Source of the DNA: Flaveria trinervia
Lineage: Eukaryota; Streptophyta; Magnoliopsida; Asterales; Asteraceae
NCBI GenBank assembly: GCA_025506515.1
Contig: CM046451.1
Location: forward strand, 36,452,095 to 36,516,094
Direction: 5' to 3'
DNA: 64,000 nucleotides
Shown: piece by piece, positions 23,694 through 35,846 of the stretch
Numbering within the stretch: the stretch's first letter is position 1
How the letters are laid out: the number at the start of each line of letters is the position of its first letter
Made by a program: the position numbers and the translations under genes
The notes under the pieces: generated by a model
What the model saw: only the letters and a program-made list of their open reading frames with translations
Told to the model about the DNA's origin: nothing
Databases searched by the model: none

Positions 23694-24724
23694 TGTAACA
23701 CCCGGTTATTTATCTATTTTGAAGCCGACGAAAGGAGAAAAAGAAATAAAGTCCTAAGTCAAGAGACCAAACTCGTCAATGAAAGAAATATGGGTGAGTG
23801 GGGAAATATAAAAGGAGAGGGCAGCCCTTACCCTCTCCCCACACCCACATTTTCAGCCAAAGAAAGAGGAGAAGAGAGAAAGGAAGAAAAAAGGAAGAAA
23901 GGTTTTGTTCGGGTTGGTTCAAGTGGCCAAAATCGTTGAGAAGCGAGTCAAATCGAAGCCCTTCTCATTGTGGTCGTTTGTGTGAGTTCTAGGACCCCTC
24001 CTTTAAACGTTTTTAAATGATTTGGGGCTGGAAAACATCTAAAAATTGGTTTTTTGAGTGTGTGCATGTTTGACCCGTTTGTGTATGTGTATGTGTGTGT
24101 ATGATTCGTTTGAGCCTTGTTGTGAGCTTGTGTGTGCTTGAATGGTGTTGTGGTATGCATCCCTAAGGTTTAGGATGGTCGATTTGGGCTTAAAATGGGT
24201 TAAGATGAGCTTGGAGGTCGAAAATGGTAGATTGGGTTCGGGATGAACTACATTCTGCATCAGCTAGGGCTAGGCGACCTAATGGAGGCCATACGACCGA
24301 ATGGGGTGCGATTGGGGTCCGTTCGCACGATTGAGGGTCCATTCGCACGTAGGGCCAGTCGCATCGAGGTCATGCGACTGAGGGTCCAGTCGCATATGTG
24401 CTCGTCCGCATTAGTTCCATTCGCATGAGGTCCATCCGCATTAGTCCATTCGCATGATTGGGTGTTCATTTGCATGGGTGTTCATCTGCATGGGTTCATT
24501 CACATGGAGGCCATGTGATTGAAGGGTGGCCATACGCCCGAATAGGGTTGTTGCACCCGAGAAGAAGTGTAGTTTAACTTCTGACTTTCGGGGGAAAGTG
24601 CAGATGTAAGTTTTGACGTAAAGGTTCCCGTAAGAGCATGTAAGATGACTGTTGAGACCTTAGAGAGCATGTTGGGCATGATGATAATGGTGTTTCATGA
24701 TTATTGCACATAGCAATGGTACAC
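23694..24724 (+). repeat. Chromovirus 3' LTR, internally deleted and truncated
   Basis: It follows the 5' LTR from TGTAACACCC to CATGATTAT at about 24703, then jumps to TTGCACATAG...GGTACAC, which corresponds to 2874-2895 of the 5' LTR. About 420 bases are therefore missing. After 24724 the LTR is lost and copia gag sequence follows on the minus strand. The rest of the LTR (about 550 bases) and its target duplication are absent. The same deletion and junction recur at 35660-35846. Confidence 0.85.
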
Positions 24725-26775
24725 AGCAGATCAGTCTTCTTCTTGCTACTGAGATGAGTTGAACAAGAACCAATACTCTTAGCAGAAGAGTTTTGGTTGA
24801 TGTCTTCAGTCCCTACCACTTTAAACCCTACAGAGATAAAAACATGTTTCTACTTAGAGTTAAAAGTAGCCTTGATCTCTTGAGCCTTCCTTGCCTTTCT
24901 TTTGCTCTTTCTGATCAAGTTCTTTCTCATGGACTTGGTCATCACAGTCTTCTTTTTCTCCTCAGAAGGATAGTGGCCCTTCTTGGAATCCTCCTCTTCA
25001 CTCTTCTCAGAGGGATTCTTCACTATCTCTTCTTCATCCTCTTCACTCATAGGATCTATGAGAGGAAGCTCATCTTCACAAGTTTAACACCTAGGAGATC
25101 TTACTGACAAGATTGTGTGTGGAGGAGCTATCTCATTGGATCCCAGTCCCTGCCTGTTTTGATAGCACACTTTATTGTGCAGGGATGAGGATATCATGTT
25201 TTTGAAGGTCTCTTCTTCAAGAACACTCTTTTCTGCCCTGGCTTTGCTGATCACAAGCTCAGCCTGGCACTCAGTTAACTTGGTTATGAGATCTTTGATT
25301 TGAGTCCTAAAATCTGTGTGTTCATGTTTTAGAACTGAAATGGTTTTCTCTAAGTCCTCTATCTTCATTTTATAATCATTTTCAGACTTTTTAAAATCAG
25401 ATTCTAATATGTTTAGGACACAAGGTTAGATCTCAGTTCCAAGTTGTAGGACCTGTATCTGTTAACTTTAGCAATGCATTCAGGAGTACAGATATGTTCC
25501 AAAACCTTGGCTTCATCATGATCTGCCATTAGTGCTTGGTTTGGAGAAGCATCCTCCACCTGAAAGCTCCAGTCAAAGCCTCCTTCTTCAACAGCAACGG
25601 CAGCTTGCTGCTTCGACTTCTCATTCTGGAGAGCTTTGTTAGTGTAGTTTGGTCTGGATTGTGTTTGGCCACCATTTGTTCTAGGTTCCTTACACTCTCT
25701 GGCAAAGTGGCCCATCAAGTTATAGTTGTAACACTTGACTTTGCCTTTGTCCAGTCCAAACTTTCCACTAGTTGCATTGCTTGGAAACTTCCTTACAGTC
25801 CTCTTGTAGAACTTCTTGGCTCTGTGAGTGAGAAGAGCCATCTGTTGGACTATTTCCATGTATTCCAGATCATCTGGATGGATACAGTCCAGGTCTTCAA
25901 GAGTGAAAAGAGAGTTTCCACAACTTTCATCAGAAGACACAAAAGCTTGAGAAGAGCTTGTCTCTTGGAATGGGCTTCCTTAAGTGTATTTCTTCCTTGG
26001 TGTCTCTAGGAAGGTAATGAAAGGACCCTTTGGTGAATTGTCAGGGTAGCATAAGAGATGATGTTTGGGTTCTATGCTATCCCTTTCAACCACATGTACG
26101 GTTGAACCCATTTGATTGTTGGAGTTGCCAGATGAACCTTGTATGTTCATCTCCATCTGGTAGCCACTGAGAATCCCATATAACTCTGTCAGAGTAAGAG
26201 TTTTGAGATTTTTAGTTTTCTTGATCACCACATAGTAGTGTGTCCATTGCCTAGGAAGTAAGGACATGAACTTCCTTACAATGTCTCTGTTTTCAAGAGA
26301 AACTCCTCCATCCACTAGGGTATCCACAATCTCAACATACCTGAAATATTGCTGAGTCATGGTTTCACCTGTTTTGAAGGTGAAGTTTTCACACTACTGC
26401 TCTAGGAGATCCTTCTTGTTCTCCTGGCTTTAGAGGAACCCTCATACATCAGTTTCAGTGCATCCCACAACTGCTTGGCTGTTTTGCACTTCTTGAAACC
26501 TCTGTACATAGAGTTTGGAAGGGCAATTTGAAGAGATGTCATGGCTTTTCTGTCAATCTCTACTCTCTTCCTATCTTCTTCAGAGTAGTTAGCCACATCT
26601 TTGGGGATCATACCAGCACCAGTAGCAGAAGGGGTGCTGGGTATGGAAGGTCCATTCTCAATAGACTCCCATATTATTGAATCAAGAGACCTGATGAAAC
26701 CTTCCATCTTAAACACCAGGTGTCAAACTCGTCAAGAGTGATCAGTGGGGACTTGTTGATGGTTCCAATTTCCAT
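24725..26775 (-). pseudogene. gag: Copia-2 gag, broken
   Basis: Read on the minus strand from an ATG at 26775 (MEIGTINKSPLITLDEFDTW), with a frameshift near 26716 into MEGFIRSLDSIIWESIENG. The UBN2-type core follows (SLQIALPNSMYRGF, then AKQLWDALKLMYEG). The next parts are LPRQWTHYYVVIKK (26255) and a CCHC knuckle at 25733-25692 that reads CYNYNLMGHFAREC, so its second Cys is Tyr. Coiled-coil (25368-25084) and Lys/Glu-rich (25050-24850) segments follow. It ends in INQNSSAKSIGSCSTHL next to the chromovirus LTR scrap, just where protease should begin. The PBS and LTR lie on its upstream side. Confidence 0.85.
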
Positions 26776-26870
26776 ATCAGTTTTGGAAATGGCTACTATT
26801 TGAAAAGTTTAGTATTTGTGTGTGTGAGGGATCTTAAGATGGTGAGATCTTATATCAAGAGCCTAAAAAT

Positions 26871-26884
26871 GCTCTGATACCGAA
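26871..26884 (-). other. Copia-2 primer-binding site
   Basis: On the minus strand TTCGGTATCAGAGC follows the LTR end CCTGCA. It matches the tRNA-Met type apart from its first bases. Between it and the gag start lie about 95 bases of leader. Confidence 0.82.
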
Positions 26885-27680
26885 TGCAGGATCGTTGAAG
26901 GGTGTAAGTTACAACACAATAACATAAAGAGGAGATTAACTAAACTTTGATCAAACAGTACTGGATTAACCAAGTTGAGACACTAAGAACACAAGTAATG
27001 CAAGAGAAAGAACACAAAGAACACAAGTGTATGGTTTTCAAGAATGCAGTATATTGCTTTCTCTATGTTCTATTACAAGTGTTACAAAGCATATGTGAAA
27101 GATACAAGAACATGAGATAGTTATACTACATCCTATAGCTGGCTATACTTTGAAAGCCAGCTGGATACAATTGACTAGACTCAAACAAAATCAATTGTAG
27201 AGTCAAAAGGCAGATTGCCTTTTGACTTGTGACTATGACATGCCATAGCTCACATCCTTATCTATTACAAAAAGGATAAAGTACCTAAAGTAGAAAGTTA
27301 CAGACTCAAGACCTCAATGTACAGTTACCAAAAGCATGGACCTTTTCACCAACTCATGTAAGTTGGTGACTTGTAGAGATGCAGCAGAAAGGTGTCCAGC
27401 TTTATGGAACAGTACATTAGATAAAGCATGTTACTAAAAGTCTTTGGAAGAAATCTGTCTTCATGAACTTAAAGCTTCAGAAGACTTTTTCTCTGAGGCT
27501 TCGAAAGACTTCATGTTTGGCTTCGGAAGATATTGGTCTTGGCTTCGAAAGATTTCACACTTAGAGTATTTTCTGTTTCATGTGTGAAACTTCCTAAGCA
27601 TCTTCTTTAATGCACTTGTGCAGCATGCAGGATAGACTTAAGATGTTTAGGTTGCATCAGCCTCTTCATTAATCTCTACA
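26885..27680 (-). repeat. Copia-2 LTR shared between gag (left) and 3' ORF (right)
   Basis: Minus-strand start TGTAGAGATT at 27680, end CCTGCA at 26885, 796 bases. A PBS lies on its downstream side and a PPT on its upstream side. It therefore acts as 5' LTR for the gag at its left and as 3' LTR for the ORFs at its right. It contains CTTCGGAAG-type words near 27460-27560 and a CACCAACTCATGTAAGTTGGTG palindrome near 27350. The LTR at 62126-62975 is a close relative. Confidence 0.85.
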
Positions 27681-27690
27681 AACTCCCCCT
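27681..27690 (-). other. Copia-2 polypurine tract
   Basis: AGGGGGAGTT on the minus strand directly precedes the LTR start. The upstream context GGTAGCATCAGCCT is shared with the PPT regions at 36218 and 62976. Confidence 0.85.
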
Positions 27691-27721
27691 AGGCTGATGC
27701 TACCAAAACACTTACAATACT

Positions 27722-30700
27722 TCAGATATCAACAGTCCTCATTAGGATGATCACCAATCCTTTCTTCATAAGGTGATCAGGATCCTTCAGACTGTCAAAG
27801 TGTCTTCTCATATCAAAAAGGTCATGCAGAGGCAACTGAAACATATCTTTCCATGTGTAAGTGTCTTCAATGCCTTGATCTCTAATGACATGCCATCTTT
27901 CTGGATTTGTGGTGTATGTCCAAGATAAGATGGGTCTTCCTAATGCTAGAGGAGCTGTTTGAATTGGAGTTGATGTAGCATCCTCTGGCTGCACAATCTC
28001 AAGATGTTCAGGCTCATCCTGGGATTTAGAAGAGAGTGCGGTCTTCTTCTTCTTTGGCTTTGGTTTGGAAGCCATCCTCTTCTTTCTCTTACCGGATTTT
28101 AACTGAGAAGACTGGCCTGCAGCACCAGATTGCTCTTCACTGTCTTTCTCAGTTGGGACTTCCTCTCTCTCAGGCTCAGAAGGAGAGGGAGGTTGGCCCT
28201 ACTGTGGATCAGAAGATGAAGCTTTCTGAGTTTCAGCAGGAGGTCTAGGTTGTGTTATCTCTGGTTGTTCAACCTTAACCTCCACTTCAGGTGGGGCTTG
28301 ACTTGGAGTGGAGTGTAAGTCAATGAGCTCTCCACTTTTGATCTTCTGCTTGATCACCCTAATATGCTCATCCATAGTGGATAGAGACATAGGGCCAAGT
28401 CTCCTTTTGGAGAATCCATATAGCTTCAAGAAGCTCACCATCATCTGCCTGTCAGCAGACTTTTTCATGCTCTTTTGGATGATGGCTCTTGATTTTGCAG
28501 CTTCTTCCCTTAGTTTCTTCTTAGTTGTCTTTCTGTCCTTGATTATCTCAAGTTCAAGCTGCTTTAAATACTCAAACTCAACATAGTCATAGGACAAGGG
28601 AAGGAGTGCATCTGCCTTATAGAAGCCTGTGGCACTCAGGTAGTTGGTCATCTTGATCCTCTCTTCTTCTTTGTGTACCTGAGGTTCTTGTTGAACCACA
28701 TCTTCTTGTGCAGGACTTTCCTGAACTGGGGAGAGGGTAGGCATATCTTTGTATAGTCTTTTTCTTCTTCTCTCTTCTTTGACTTGTACTAGGAGTTCTG
28801 CATCTTCTGCCTCCTTCTTCTCCCTTGACCTTTCCAGGTCAACCAGTTCATTCAACTCATCTAAGGGGAGAGAAATGACATTGTCTATGTCATAATTCCT
28901 AGTCTACAAATAGTTTATCCTGACTGCCCTTAACTCATCATTCTGAGTATCTGGTCTGGGGGCAGCCCTAATAGCAGACTCCATGAGTCTTGAAGACTCA
29001 ACAAAGGAACTTTCTCCCCTTAGCCTCCTTTTCCTCTCTCTCTCCTCCTCCACATCTCCTTAGTTGTCATTTTTCTTTTCCCTTTGTCACTCACATACCT
29101 TTGTGACTCAGGGTGGAGAGAGCTTTGGCCTTCATTGCTTGTTACAACATCTGAGCTTAGGCCAGAGAGAGATTGAGAAGCACCTTCACCAGCAGGTGTC
29201 TCAGAAGGAATGTGGATCTCTGCAGCAGTTGATGATGATGAGACAGGGCTCTCAGGTTCTGCCACTGGGCCTTCAGTCAAGGATTCCCCTATGAAGCTAA
29301 TCTTAGGGTCCTCCTTAACATCCAGTTGACCGATGGCATTGCCTGATTGCCAAAGTATCCTTCTTAACCAGAACTCTGCAGTGATCCTATCTTGGATTCT
29401 TTTAGCTAGTGTGTCAGCTTGTCTTGATTGGCTTGGGTTGACAAGTTGCATGTTGATTAGATCCAGACGTTCATAGTAGTTCAAGGTCTAAAAATTGAAG
29501 ACTTCTTGTTGTCCTTGAACTCTTATGATAATTAGGGCTTTCCTGATGTTATCATACCTCCACCCAATGATGTGATTGGAAGATGGTGAAGGTGACATAG
29601 CCCTTGGTATCCCATCCTCAAACAAACTCTGTATGAAGGAGTCTGTGTAGTCCACACCAATGTGAACTTGAGGAGGTTGCTGAGAATGCACAATTGCAAG
29701 TGAGGATGGTGAGTCCTCAATGTCCATTCTCTCTGAAGAACTCCCAGGTTCTGTGGTTGTAATGACTTTCTCCCCCTTTTTGGTAGCATCACCCACTTGC
29801 ATAGGTGAGCTGAAAGATAGGTCAATCACATCCACAGGTTCTTGTGTTCCTGGTTGAGCTCTTCTTAAGGGTCTCCCAGCTAGTTTTTCCTTAAGATATG
29901 AAATATCAAGTTGCTGATCATTGACCCTATTATGTAAGGTAGTCACCTGAGATTCAAGGTGACTGACCTTTGAGACTAAGTAAGTGCATGTTTTAGACAG
30001 TTTTTGCACCAGTAGTCTCAAATTCCCCTCATCTTCATCAGAAGACTCATTGGGGGATGAGATAATTGGACCAAAGTCCTCTCTCTCACCACCAGCTTGA
30101 GGTTCTTGGCTGCTGGTTTTCCTCATCTCCCTGGCAATCTCAGTTGAGATGTCAGTGGGCTGAGTTGCCATGGTTACGGTCTTAATGGTGTAATAACTTT
30201 TGGAAGTGAGGGCCTCTTCCATATGGATATCCTGAACAGGTTCAGGAGTGTCCACCTCAGTTGTAGGTGACTGATATGGGATAGATGTAGGAGACTCAAG
30301 AGTATTCATCTCTCTTTGATTAGGGGAAAAGAAGAGAGACTTATTATACTCACTGAAACCTAGATCTTCATCAGTATAGAAGTCAAGGTTGGGAATTGGT
30401 TGGTTGATATCTATAGGCTGGTGATGGTAACTGTCCCATGAAGGTTGATCACTTGAGTGTTGAGACTCAGAGTGATGGCTTATGATAGTTGGGCTAATGA
30501 GCTCATCAGGCTGAGCATGAGGAACCTCAGCACTAATTCTTGAAGAGATGGGAGTGGTCTGCTCCTCAGGAGAAGTGGGAGCTCCAGTGTCCACTTCTTC
30601 CTGTATGGGTGAGTATATGGGGGCCTCCACAGACTGAATAGCCTGAGCAAGGGTTCATTTGGATTTTCTTTGGTAAGTGATGGTGATTTGAGGCTGTGAG

Positions 30701-31543
30701 AGTGGTTGGGAGATAGAAGGTGTGGGCTCAACACTAGCTTGTGCTGCTAAGTTGTCACCTTGAGCAATGAGCTCTAACATTTTTGGGACTAGGGCTGTTT
30801 CTACCCTAGAGAATCCAACAGTGGGCTTTCTCAGAATTTTAAAGATGCCGGGCTTCATCTGTCCCAATTTAAGAATGTTACTTGTTTCCCTCAACTGTGA
30901 GCCCAGTTCATAGTTAAGAATGTACTGGACATATCTAGGAAACATGTAATACTCTAAGGAGTCTAAATTAGCAAGTAAATTTGTATAAAGAAATTGAGAA
31001 TACCTAAATTTGACCCCCTGAACCATTCCATGGATTATGAAGGAGAGATCCTCAAGAATCTGGTCCCATCCACCATGCTTGTTTGATAAGCTGTGGATGA
31101 CCACATGGAGCAGGAATCTCCATTGGGATGAGACCTTCCCTTTTTTAAAGGTCTTTACAGAGAAATCTCCTTCATATCCCATCTGCTCAAAGGAATGATT
31201 GATAGCTTCCTTTGGGGAAAAACAACTCACCTTCTTCATCATCCAGCTGAAGATGCCTACTGATGATGGCCGGAGTGATGAAGATTGTTCTCCCTACACT
31301 ATGGCAGACAGTGCCTTCTCCCCGTCCATAATGACCTCTTGGCAGGTCTTCCAGAATTCAAGCAGCTGATCCTCATAGAGTGGAGGATCAATGTTTAGGG
31401 AGGTGAAGTAGTTGACAGAGTTAGGAAACGGCAAACTCTGAGAAATGAGGATCTTTCTCAGAGCTTAACAGAGCAACCTGATTATGTTGTCTGTGTAGCT
31501 GCATGGTAAAGTTGGGATCATTTCTGTGAGCAAGGTTGGCCAT
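27722..31543 (-). pseudogene. Copia-2 3' ORF, broken
   Basis: The role is unknown. The minus-strand ATG at 31543 gives MANLAHRNDPNFTMQL followed by HNQVALL, then a stop. Later parts are FFPKGS/FSPKEAINHSFEQMGYEG (31225), YYMFPRYVQYIL near 30970 (the PRF-type motif of the family) and a 380-codon open frame (30630-29488) rich in Ser, Pro and acidic residues, with a coiled coil near 30000. IIGWRYDNIRKALIIIR lies near 29560, Lys/Glu-rich coils with LYGFSKRRLGPM near 28410, and ILSWTYTTNPERWHVI then LPLHDLFDM near 27900. It ends just before the PPT. No membrane segment is seen. An internal purine tract lies at 29768-29781. Confidence 0.75.
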
Positions 31544-32251
31544 TTTGAAGTAGCTTAAGGATGAAGAAAGAAGAGAGAAAGAAATTTCATAGAGAAATTT
31601 AGGGTTTTAGGTTTGGAGGAAGAACACATGATAGCAAGAGGGGGAAACCATTGGGTTTATATGTGAGAAGGATTTTAGATAAAGTTTAGTGAAAGAGGAT
31701 AAACTTTGAAATCCGGATGTCGGTCCCACCTCTGAAAAAGTAGTTTACTTTTGCTCAAAAAGTAGTTTTCTTGGAAGTCAAAAAGCTTCCGAAGGTTAAT
31801 TATTTTCAGAAGTTTTAATTAAAAAGCTTCCAAAGCTAAAATTACTTCGGAAGAATTTCTTGAGAGTTTTGAGAATTTTGCTTCAGAAGAGAAATTAAAA
31901 CTTGAGTGCTTTGTATATAAAACAACAAAGCTTCCGAGAGTTAATTTTGCTTCGGAAGTAAATGGTCCTTGAAAATAAGTAAGTGTCTGAGACAAGTATT
32001 TAAGCTTCGGAAGATAAATCTGAAAGCTCTTCGAAGGTAAATTTCTTAGACAATTATTTATTTTGAAGGCATGATTTGCTTCCAAAGTTAAAAGCATAAC
32101 TTCCAAAGTATCAGAAATTTTCAAAAATCTAAGGAAAGTCTTCAAAAATAAATTTTATCCAAAGAAAATATGAGATTATGAAAGTGATGAACTAGACAAC
32201 TTAGGACACACATATTTTTAAGAAATAATAAGAATTAGTTTTAAGAAAAGC
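31544..32251 (-). repeat. Copia-2 spacer with CTTCGGAAG words
   Basis: This is the non-coding spacer between pol and the 3' ORF. Between 31785 and 32040 it holds at least four exact CTTCGGAAG/CTTCCGAAG words plus degenerate ones. These are the same words that mark this family's LTR. The rest is AT-rich. The 108-codon frame at 31819-32145 is formed by these repeats. Confidence 0.75.
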
Positions 32252-35200
32252 TTACTCAAAATTTATCATCCCAATAGCTGATATTAGATATTTAAATCTC
32301 TATTCATCAAAAGCCTTTGTAAACTGATCAACATATTGTTCATCTGTGTGAACTTTGACTAGTTTAATTAATCCCTTTTCATAGTTATCTCTTATTAAAT
32401 GATACCTGATATTGATGTGCTTTGTCCTTGAGTGCTGCACAGGGTTCTCTGTGATTGAGATAGCACTGTTGTTGTCTATGTGAATGGGAGTCTCCTTGAA
32501 GTTTAACCCATAGTCCAGCATCTGATTATGAATCCAAAGTACTTGAGCACAGCAGCTTGTAGTAGCAATGTATTCAACTTTAGCAGTTGATGCAGAGACA
32601 CAGGATTGTTTCTTGCATTGCCATGAGACAACCCTTCCACCAAGAAATTGACATCCCCTAGATGTAGACTTTGCAGTCATATTGCAACCACCATAATCAC
32701 TATCTGTATAGGCATACAGATTGAAGTCAGAATTCTTGGGATACCATAACCCAAGTGTTGATGCACCTTTGAGGTATCTTAGAATCCTCGTGACAGTGAT
32801 AAGGTGAGACATCATAGGGTTGGCTTGATATCTTGCATAGATGCAAGTAGCAAACATGATATCAGGCCTGCTAGCAGTAAGATACATAAGAGACCCAATC
32901 ATAGCCCTGTATAAGTGCTCATTTACACACTCCCCCTCAAGATCAGGTCCAAGGGAGTGGTTCCTAGCTATGGGTGTCTTAGGAATCTTACAGTCAGTCA
33001 TGTTAAACCTCTTAAGTATGTCTTGAACATACTTTGACTGACTTATGAAGATGCCATCTTTAACTTGCTTCACTTGAATTCCCAGAAAGAAATTGAGTTC
33101 CCCCATGGCACTCATTTCAAATCTGTCTTTCATCAGCTTCTCAAAGTCTTTGCAGAGCTTTGGATTAGTTGAACCAAAGATGATGTCATGTACATACACT
33201 TGAACTAGCAGTATGTCATTTCCCTGTCCTTTGATGAAGAGAGTTCCATCTATAGTACCTTTCCTGTATCCATGTTTACAAAGATACTCAGATGGTGTCT
33301 CATACCATATCCTGGGTGCCTGATGCAGTCCATAGAGAGCTTTGTCAAGCTTGTAGACATAATCAGGATGATCAGGGTCTACAAAGCCAGGTGGCTGTTT
33401 GACATAAACCTCTTCATCTATCACTCCATATAAAAAGGCACACTTCACATCAAGTTGAAAGACCTTGAAGTTCTTGGATGCAGCAAATGCCAGGAATATC
33501 CTGACAGCTTCTAATCTTGCCACTGGAGCAAAGACATCAGTGTAGTCAATCCCTTCTTCTTATGTGTATCCTTGAACAACCAGTCTAGCTTTGTTCTTGA
33601 TGATGATTCCTCTATCATCTTTCTTGTTCCTAAATACCCATTTGGTTCCAATGGTAGTCTTCCTAAAAGGAAGAGGACAAAGGTTCCAAACTTTCTACCT
33701 TTTGAATTGAAGCAGCCCTTGTTGCATAGCTTCAACTCAACTTCCGTCCTTTAGAGCTTCATCAACTTTCTTTGGCTCTACTGGGATAGAAAACAAGAGT
33801 GAAGACAAACATTTGCTTCATGGGTTTGTCCTCTTGTCTTTACCCCTGAGACAACATCTCCAATGATGTTGTGGTAGGGTGAGACTTGTGGATCCTAAGT
33901 TGAGGGATCACAGCAAGTTGTTAAAAAAGATCTAAATTAGAGAAATTTAGATCTGGCATAGATGTTTCTCCCACCACATCAGCACACTTTTCAAGTGAAA
34001 CTTGATCCAAGCAGTGTGTGACATCATTGATGTTCTCATCTATGGTGTGGTTAGTGGCATCAAGAAATTCTTGGTCACTGTCACCATCACCATTGTTGTT
34101 TTCCATAATTGAGGTGTTCTTATCTGGTTGTGGAGCCTCTGAGCTGGAATTTAAAGGTATACCAGATGTATCAGCTGAGTTTGTCATTGTTGTGCTGATA
34201 GAAACCTCATTTGCAGAAATAGTTCCAACTGGAGCTGAAGATGTATGACTTGAAGGTCTTCCTAGCTCAAATCTTGGATCAGGATCACCTGTATTCAAAT
34301 TTTCTGCAGATCCTGAAACATTCTCACAAGATTTGTTAAAACAGTTGGTAACCAAATCAAGATCAAATAGCCAATCTGGACCAGAACCAGCAACATAGGG
34401 TGTGTGTTCATTGAAAGTCACATTGGCTGACTCCTCAACAATTCTAGTTCTGAGATTGTACACTCTATAAGCCTTAGCTTGGGAAGAGTATCCAATAAAG
34501 TCTCCATCATCTGATTTCTTAGCAAACTTGGCAATTTGATCTTTGGTATTCAAGATGGTGCAAGGACATCCAAATGACCTGAGAAAACCAATGAAAGGTT
34601 TCCTCTTGTGCCAAAGTTCATAAGGAGTCTTGCCATGAGTCTTAACTACTAAAACTCTATTCTGCACATAGCAGGCAGTGTTGACTGCCTCTGCCCAGAA
34701 GGTGATAAGCAGCTTAGAGTCAGACAACATAGTTCTTGTAGCTTCGATCAGTGTCCTGTTTCTCCTCTCAACAACAGCATTTTGCTAAGGAGTCCTGGGA
34801 GCACTAAATTGTCTTGTAACACCCTTTTCATCACAAAATGTATCAAGGATTTGGTTCTTAAATTCAGTTCCTTGATCACATCTTATGATCTTGACCTTGT
34901 GATTAGACTGATTCTCAATCTTTAAGATGAAATTCTTCAGAATCTCAGGAGTCTCATCCTTAGTTCTAAGGAAGAAAACCCAAGTGAATCTTGTAAAGTC
35001 ATCTATGATCACTAGACAATATAAGGTCCTTCCTAAACTCATTACATGGTGGGGCCAAAGAGATCCATATGTAACAAGTGTAGGGGTGTAGTGATGGAGT
35101 TCCTTTCCTTAGGCTTGTGAGATACCTTATTTTGCTTCCCTTTCTGGCATGCAACACAATGGTCATCACTTGTAAACTCTTTCTTTGGCATTCCAGTGAC

Positions 35201-35659
35201 CAAATCATGCTTAATTAATTTATTGATGTTCTTAAAGTTTACATGGCACATTCTTTTATACCATAGGGAAGACTCATCACTATTGGCTTTAGACAGAAAG
35301 CATGAAACTTCTCCAGAGGGAGAGGTTTCTTGCAAATCCATCTTGTACATGTTTCCTTTCCTGGGGGCTCTAAGCAGGACATGCTCATGAGGAATGACCA
35401 CACCAGGCTTAAGAACAATGCACTCATGCTCAGTAAAGAGCATGTTATGAATCTGATCACAAAATTGAGATACACTCAGAAAATTGTATCCAAGTTCCTT
35501 AACAAAGTTTACCTTTTCTATGCTGAGCTTACCATTTGTGACATTGCCCCTTCCAGAAATATAACCACCTTCATCTCGTCCAAAAGCAACTGGTCCTCCA
35601 TCAATCCTTTCAAAGTTTTGGAGTAGTGACCTATTTCCTGTCATGTGCCTGGAACAACC
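32252..35659 (-). pseudogene. pol: Copia-2 pol, broken, with altered RT active site
   Basis: The minus-strand sequence begins inside the protease motif (GCSRHMTGNRSLL at 35659-35625); the catalytic DSG is lost at the junction. Pre-integrase (LWYKRMCHVN) follows. Integrase: Asp in LLHMDLFGP (35063), Asp in RCDQGTEF (34877) and Glu in VVERRN (34769). A TAG at 34784-34782 stands just before that Glu. RT and RNase H form a long open frame of 407 codons (33523-32300) with FQLDVKCAFLYGVI and LYGLHQAPRIWYE. The catalytic YVDD reads YVHD at 33196-33185. A TAG at 32302-32300 cuts the last residues; the same frame would end at 32252. Confidence 0.9.
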
Positions 35660-35846
35660 ACCGAATAGGGCTGTTGCACCCGAGGAGAAGTGTAGTTTAA
35701 CTTCTGACTTTCGGGGGAAAGTGCAGATGTAAGTTTTGACGTAAAGGTTCCCGTAAGAGCATGTAAGATGACTGTTGAGACCTTAGAGAGCATGTTGGGC
35801 ATGATGATGATGGTGTTGCTTGATTATTGCACATAGCAGTGGTACA
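35660..35846 (+). repeat. Chromovirus LTR scrap inside copia-2
   Basis: It starts CCGAATAGGGCTGTTGCACC, matching 2282 onward in the chromovirus 5' LTR. It carries the same internal deletion as the 3' LTR at 24703 and ends GGTACA at the same point. It separates the protease motif (left) from the gag scrap (right). At several single sites (near 35669, 35682, 35811) it agrees with the 5' LTR rather than with the 3' LTR copy. Confidence 0.85.

Larger units (their letters stand above)
1424..24724 (+). mobile_element. Ty3/gypsy chromovirus (Tekay/Del-like), split by two nested elements
   Basis: The order is 5' LTR (1424-3443), PBS, gag, protease, [solo LTR], RT, RNase H, [copia-1], integrase, chromodomain, PPT and 3' LTR. 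Removing the two insertions rejoins protease to RT and RNase H to integrase. The gag carries two CCHC knuckles and the integrase ends in a chromodomain-like segment, as in Tekay-type chromoviruses. All ORFs are broken by stops and frameshifts. The 3' LTR is cut, so the outer target-site duplication cannot be checked; the 5' flank is ATCCC. Confidence 0.9.

Noticed and set aside
29064..29294. Opposite-strand ORFs within copia 3' ORFs and pol (also 28308-28586, 34018-34248, 35330-35626)
   Set aside because: They are shadows of the coding strand with no independent motif.
31785..32040. Heat-shock elements (CTTCGGAAG resembling TTC/GAA blocks)
   Set aside because: TTC and GAA are one base apart, not two, so the consensus is not met.
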